This document shows, piece by piece, positions 61,413 through 64,000 of a stretch of 64,000 nucleotides of DNA. Made by a program: the position numbers and the translations under genes. Every line of letters begins with the position of its first letter. Positions within the stretch are counted from its first letter, which is position 1. The stretch is from Reyranella sp. Lineage in GTDB: Bacteria > Pseudomonadota > Alphaproteobacteria > Reyranellales > Reyranellaceae. Below the pieces are notes generated by a model. It was given only the letters and a program-made list of their open reading frames with translations, made no database searches and was not told the DNA's origin. The stretch is from NCBI RefSeq assembly GCF_004297405.1, contig NZ_SCVC01000011.1, positions 248,001 through 312,000 on the forward strand, read 5' to 3'.

Positions 61413-63275
61413 GTGTTGGACAGCATTATGCAAGCACCGTTCAAGCCGATCGACTTTCTCAGCCGCGACGTGTCGGCGGAGCGGCGGGCCGACGGCACGA
61501 TCGTGCTGCAGTCGAACCACAAGCTGAAGCCTTACCAGAAGCACGTGCCGGCACTGCTTGCACGCTGGGCGGCCGAGGCGCCGGACCGGATCTGGCTGGC
61601 GCAGCGCCGCGGTCCTGATCGGGAATGGCTGAAGGTCACCTATGCCAAGGCCAAGAAGCAGGTCGATGCGGCGACCCAGGCGCTGCTCGATCGCGGGTTC
61701 GGGCCTGACAAGCCGGTGATGATCCTGTCGTCGAACTCCATCGAATTCGCGCTGCTCACCATGGCAGCCATGCAGGCGCGGACGCCGGTTGCGCCGGTGT
61801 CGCCGGCCTATTCGGTGATGAGCCAGGATCATGCCAAGCTCCGTTACGTCTTCGACCTGATCAAGCCCGGTCTCGTGTTCGTGCAGAACGGGGAGATTTA
61901 CGCCCGTGCTCTGGCCTCGCTCGATCTCGAGGGCGTGCTGCTGGTCCATGTCGACAAGGCGCCGCCCAAGATGCAGTCGCTGCCCTGGAGCGAACTGATC
62001 GCCACCCGGCCGACCGAAGCCGTCGCGGCGTCGATCGAGCAGATAGGGCCCAAGACGACGGGCAAGTTCCTGTTCACTTCGGGCAGCACCGGCATGCCCA
62101 AGGCCGTCATCAACACCCAGGAGATGATGTGTGCCAACCTGGCGATGGGGCAAATGTCGCGCACCCGCAAGGCCAGCGATCCGCCGGCCGTGATGCTCGA
62201 CTGGCTGCCGTGGAACCACACGATGGGCGGCAACGCGACCTTCCAGGGCAATCTGGCCGACGGCGGCACGACCTATATCGACGACGGCAAGCCGTTGCCT
62301 GGCCTTTTCGAGGAGACATTGCGCAATCTGCGCGAAGTCTCGCCGACTTACTTCGCCAACGTGCCGGCGGGCTACGCCATGCTGGCAACGGCTCTGGAAA
62401 ACGACAACGCGTTGGCCAAACGCTTTTTCAAGAACCTGAACTCGCTCGCCTATGGCGGCGCTACTCTGCCAGACGATCTTTACCAGCGGATGGAAGCGTT
62501 GGCCGTGAAGTACACGGGCTACCGTCTGCCCTTCGTCACCGGCTGGGGTTCGACCGAGACATCGCCGACGGCGACCACAGTGCATTGGGCTTCGGAGCGT
62601 GTCGGCCTGGTCGGGCTGCCGTATCCCGGCGTGCAGCTCAAGATGGTGCCGACCGGCGAGGAGGGCCGCTACGAGCTACGCCTCAAGAGCGTGATCGTGA
62701 CGCCGGGCTATCACAAGCGACCCGACCTCACCGCCCAGATGCTCGATGAAGAGGGCTTCTACAAGATCGGTGATGCCGGTCGCTTCGTCGATGCCAGCGA
62801 TCCGAGCCTCGGCCTGATCTTCGATGGTCGCGTCGTCGAGGACTTCAAGCTGATGAGCGGCACCTTCGTTCTGGTCGGTACCCTGCGCACGGCCGCGATC
62901 GCGGCAGCCTCGCCGGTACTGCAGGACGCCGTGATCTGCGGCCAGGACCGCGAATATGTCGGCCTGCTGGGCTTCCCCAACATCGCCGCCTGCCGCCAGC
63001 TCGCGGCAGATTCGGAGGCTCGGCTCACTACGGCCGAGCTGCTGGCTCACCCTGCCGTGGTCGGCACCCTGAAGGCCGGCCTTGCGAAGATGAACGCCGA
63101 GGGCGGCGGCTCGTCGATGCACGCGAAGCGTGTCCTGCTGATGACCGAGCCGCCCTCGGTCGATGGCAACGAGATGACCGACAAGGGCTACATCAACCAG
63201 CGCGCGACGCTGGAGCGCCGCAAGGCGCTGGTCGAGAAGCTCTACGCTGGGGGCGAGGGCGTGATCGTGATCTAG
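61413..63275 (+). CDS. Feruloyl-CoA synthase-like acyl-CoA ligase
   Basis: The 620-residue ANL-family adenylating enzyme has the P-loop-like FTSGSTGMPKAVINT, LDWLPWNHTMGGN, GWGSTETSPTAT and KIGDAGRFVD (A8-type), and a Lys near the end (VDGNEMTDKGYINQR). The LPWNHTMGGN/GGTTYIDDGKP pairing is typical of feruloyl-CoA synthases, which activate hydroxycinnamates for side-chain shortening. The substrate could also be a related aromatic or long-chain acid. The GTG at 61413 sits at the right distance from AGGGAG. Confidence 0.85.
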   Translation: MLDSIMQAPFKPIDFLSRDVSAERRADGTIVLQSNHKLKPYQKHVPALLARWAAEAPDRIWLAQRRGPDREWLKVTYAKAKKQVDAATQALLDRGFGPDKPVMILSSNSIEFALLTMAAMQARTPVAPVSPAYSVMSQDHAKLRYVFDLIKPGLVFVQNGEIYARALASLDLEGVLLVHVDKAPPKMQSLPWSELIATRPTEAVAASIEQIGPKTTGKFLFTSGSTGMPKAVINTQEMMCANLAMGQMSRTRKASDPPAVMLDWLPWNHTMGGNATFQGNLADGGTTYIDDGKPLPGLFEETLRNLREVSPTYFANVPAGYAMLATALENDNALAKRFFKNLNSLAYGGATLPDDLYQRMEALAVKYTGYRLPFVTGWGSTETSPTATTVHWASERVGLVGLPYPGVQLKMVPTGEEGRYELRLKSVIVTPGYHKRPDLTAQMLDEEGFYKIGDAGRFVDASDPSLGLIFDGRVVEDFKLMSGTFVLVGTLRTAAIAAASPVLQDAVICGQDREYVGLLGFPNIAACRQLAADSEARLTTAELLAHPAVVGTLKAGLAKMNAEGGGSSMHAKRVLLMTEPPSVDGNEMTDKGYINQRATLERRKALVEKLYAGGEGVIVI

Positions 63276-63290
63276 GAATTGAGGGGCCGA

Positions 63291-64000
63291 CTATTCGTCA
63301 GCCCGCGATTCCCGAATGCGGCGCGTGCCCTGGAACACCGGCTTCAGCGGATCCATCACGAAGCGGATCCGCGGCAGGTCGGTGTCCACGGTGCAGCAGG
63401 TGCCGATGATCGGATCGGCGAGCGTTACGTTGGGCGCGTGCCATGCCGCGGCGTCGAAGGCCGAGACCTGCGGCTTGCCGCGCTCGGACTTGTAGAAAGT
63501 GTACTTCGGGTCGACCTGGATCAGCATCGGCTGGGTCTGGCCATCGAGCGGCGCGTTCGCCGCCGTCACCCAGTTGATGTATTGCACGTCGTTGCCGGCC
63601 ACCGGCTGCGGGTCGACCAAAGCGCAATCGAGGATCGTCTTACCGTCCTTCTTCGCCGTGCCGATGATGCGGTCGTGGCGCCGCACGAACTTCACCTCGC
63701 CGACGTCGATGGGGAAACCCCAGCGCGTGCGCAGCGCCTCGGCTGCAGCCGAGCTGCTCGCGACGGCACCGAGCAGGAAGCCGCGCGGATGGACGCCGGC
63801 CCGGCTGCCCAGGCGCAGCACTGCAAGATTGAACGGACCGACCGGGCTCTCCGGATACTTCGTGACGGCGAGGATCACGTAGGAGGGCAGCGCGGGGTGC
63901 ATTGCCTTGGGCAGCAAAGCCTCCGTCGTCGTGCGCGGCACTTCGATCAGGAGCTGCATCATCTCGGCCTTGGGCAGCGTCCAGGCCTCGGTGTCGAGAT
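63291..64000 (-). CDS. Acetoacetate decarboxylase-like protein, 5' end beyond the window
   Basis: At least 236 residues are visible; the frame stays open to the window end (LDTEAWTLPKAE precedes the first internal ATG at 63962). The pattern matches ADC-family proteins: VPRTTTEALLPKAMHPALPSYV, FNLAVLRLGSRAGVHPRGFLLG, and a final VMDPLKPVF strand. The catalytic segment reads RWGFPIDVGEVKF, where true acetoacetate decarboxylases have Y/F-P-K-K; both lysines, including the Schiff-base one, are missing. It may be a non-decarboxylating family member. It is tail to tail with the ligase gene. Confidence 0.72.
   Translation of the reverse strand, partial: LDTEAWTLPKAEMMQLLIEVPRTTTEALLPKAMHPALPSYVILAVTKYPESPVGPFNLAVLRLGSRAGVHPRGFLLGAVASSSAAAEALRTRWGFPIDVGEVKFVRRHDRIIGTAKKDGKTILDCALVDPQPVAGNDVQYINWVTAANAPLDGQTQPMLIQVDPKYTFYKSERGKPQVSAFDAAAWHAPNVTLADPIIGTCCTVDTDLPRIRFVMDPLKPVFQGTRRIRESRADE

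Overview
The window reads as one stretch of high-GC (about 65 %) chromosome from a metabolically versatile, aerobic alphaproteobacterium. Supporting signs are a CtaA-type haem A synthase, an AapJQM amino-acid transporter, a Bug/TctC binding protein, many acyl-CoA enzymes, and short convergent or ATGA-overlapping gene spacing. The order (Rhodospirillales/Reyranella-like) is only an inference from gene style. I see no tRNA, rRNA, insertion sequence, prophage or CRISPR array, and no gene-free stretch longer than about 200 bases.

Layout. 1-9.4 kb: end of ispE, a Sel1/peptidoglycan-binding protein with ctaA, a 1166-residue fused NfnB/NfnA-like flavo-iron-sulfur oxidoreductase, a methyltransferase, a MATE exporter and a cupin. 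9.5-14.9 kb: RhlE-like helicase, stand-alone AsnC-type sensor domain, serine hydrolase, amidohydrolase, GNAT. 15-21.3 kb: GMC oxidoreductase with two tandem near-duplicate solute-binding proteins, then mmsA. 21.4-31.6 kb: CDF exporter, small unknown genes, aapJQM without aapP, D-aminoacylase-type deacylase, Bug protein, dienelactone hydrolase. 31.6-38.5 kb: an amino-acid ABC system with an M20 peptidase and an arginase-fold hydrolase, divergent from a LysR gene that overlaps an M28 peptidase gene. 38.5-43.8 kb: LysR, pirin, wrbA, epoxide hydrolase-like gene, and a VOC/ArsR/SRPBCC operon with a striking 46-bp inverted repeat. 43.9-49.4 kb: LuxR regulator, autotransporter, Cys-rich secreted protein, aromatic-acid-exporter-like protein. 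49.4-57.5 kb: DMT/SDR/hydrolase/acyl-CoA dehydrogenase operon, then a TetR-controlled HlyD/ABC exporter operon. 57.5-64 kb: DUF202 protein, acyl-CoA dehydrogenase, a thioredoxin-like/selenoprotein pair, a feruloyl-CoA-synthase-like ligase, and an acetoacetate-decarboxylase-like protein running off the end.

The most notable item is 60804..61316. It is a UGSC-family gene read through an in-frame TGA (61074-61076) as selenocysteine. A hairpin directly behind the TGA matches the spacing and apical sequence of the E. coli fdhF SECIS element. Ordinary gene calling would cut this gene at codon 90. Its upstream partner (59341..60792) begins with a thioredoxin-like CxxC segment, so the two probably form a redox pair of unknown substrate, placed among acyl-CoA and aromatic-acid enzymes.
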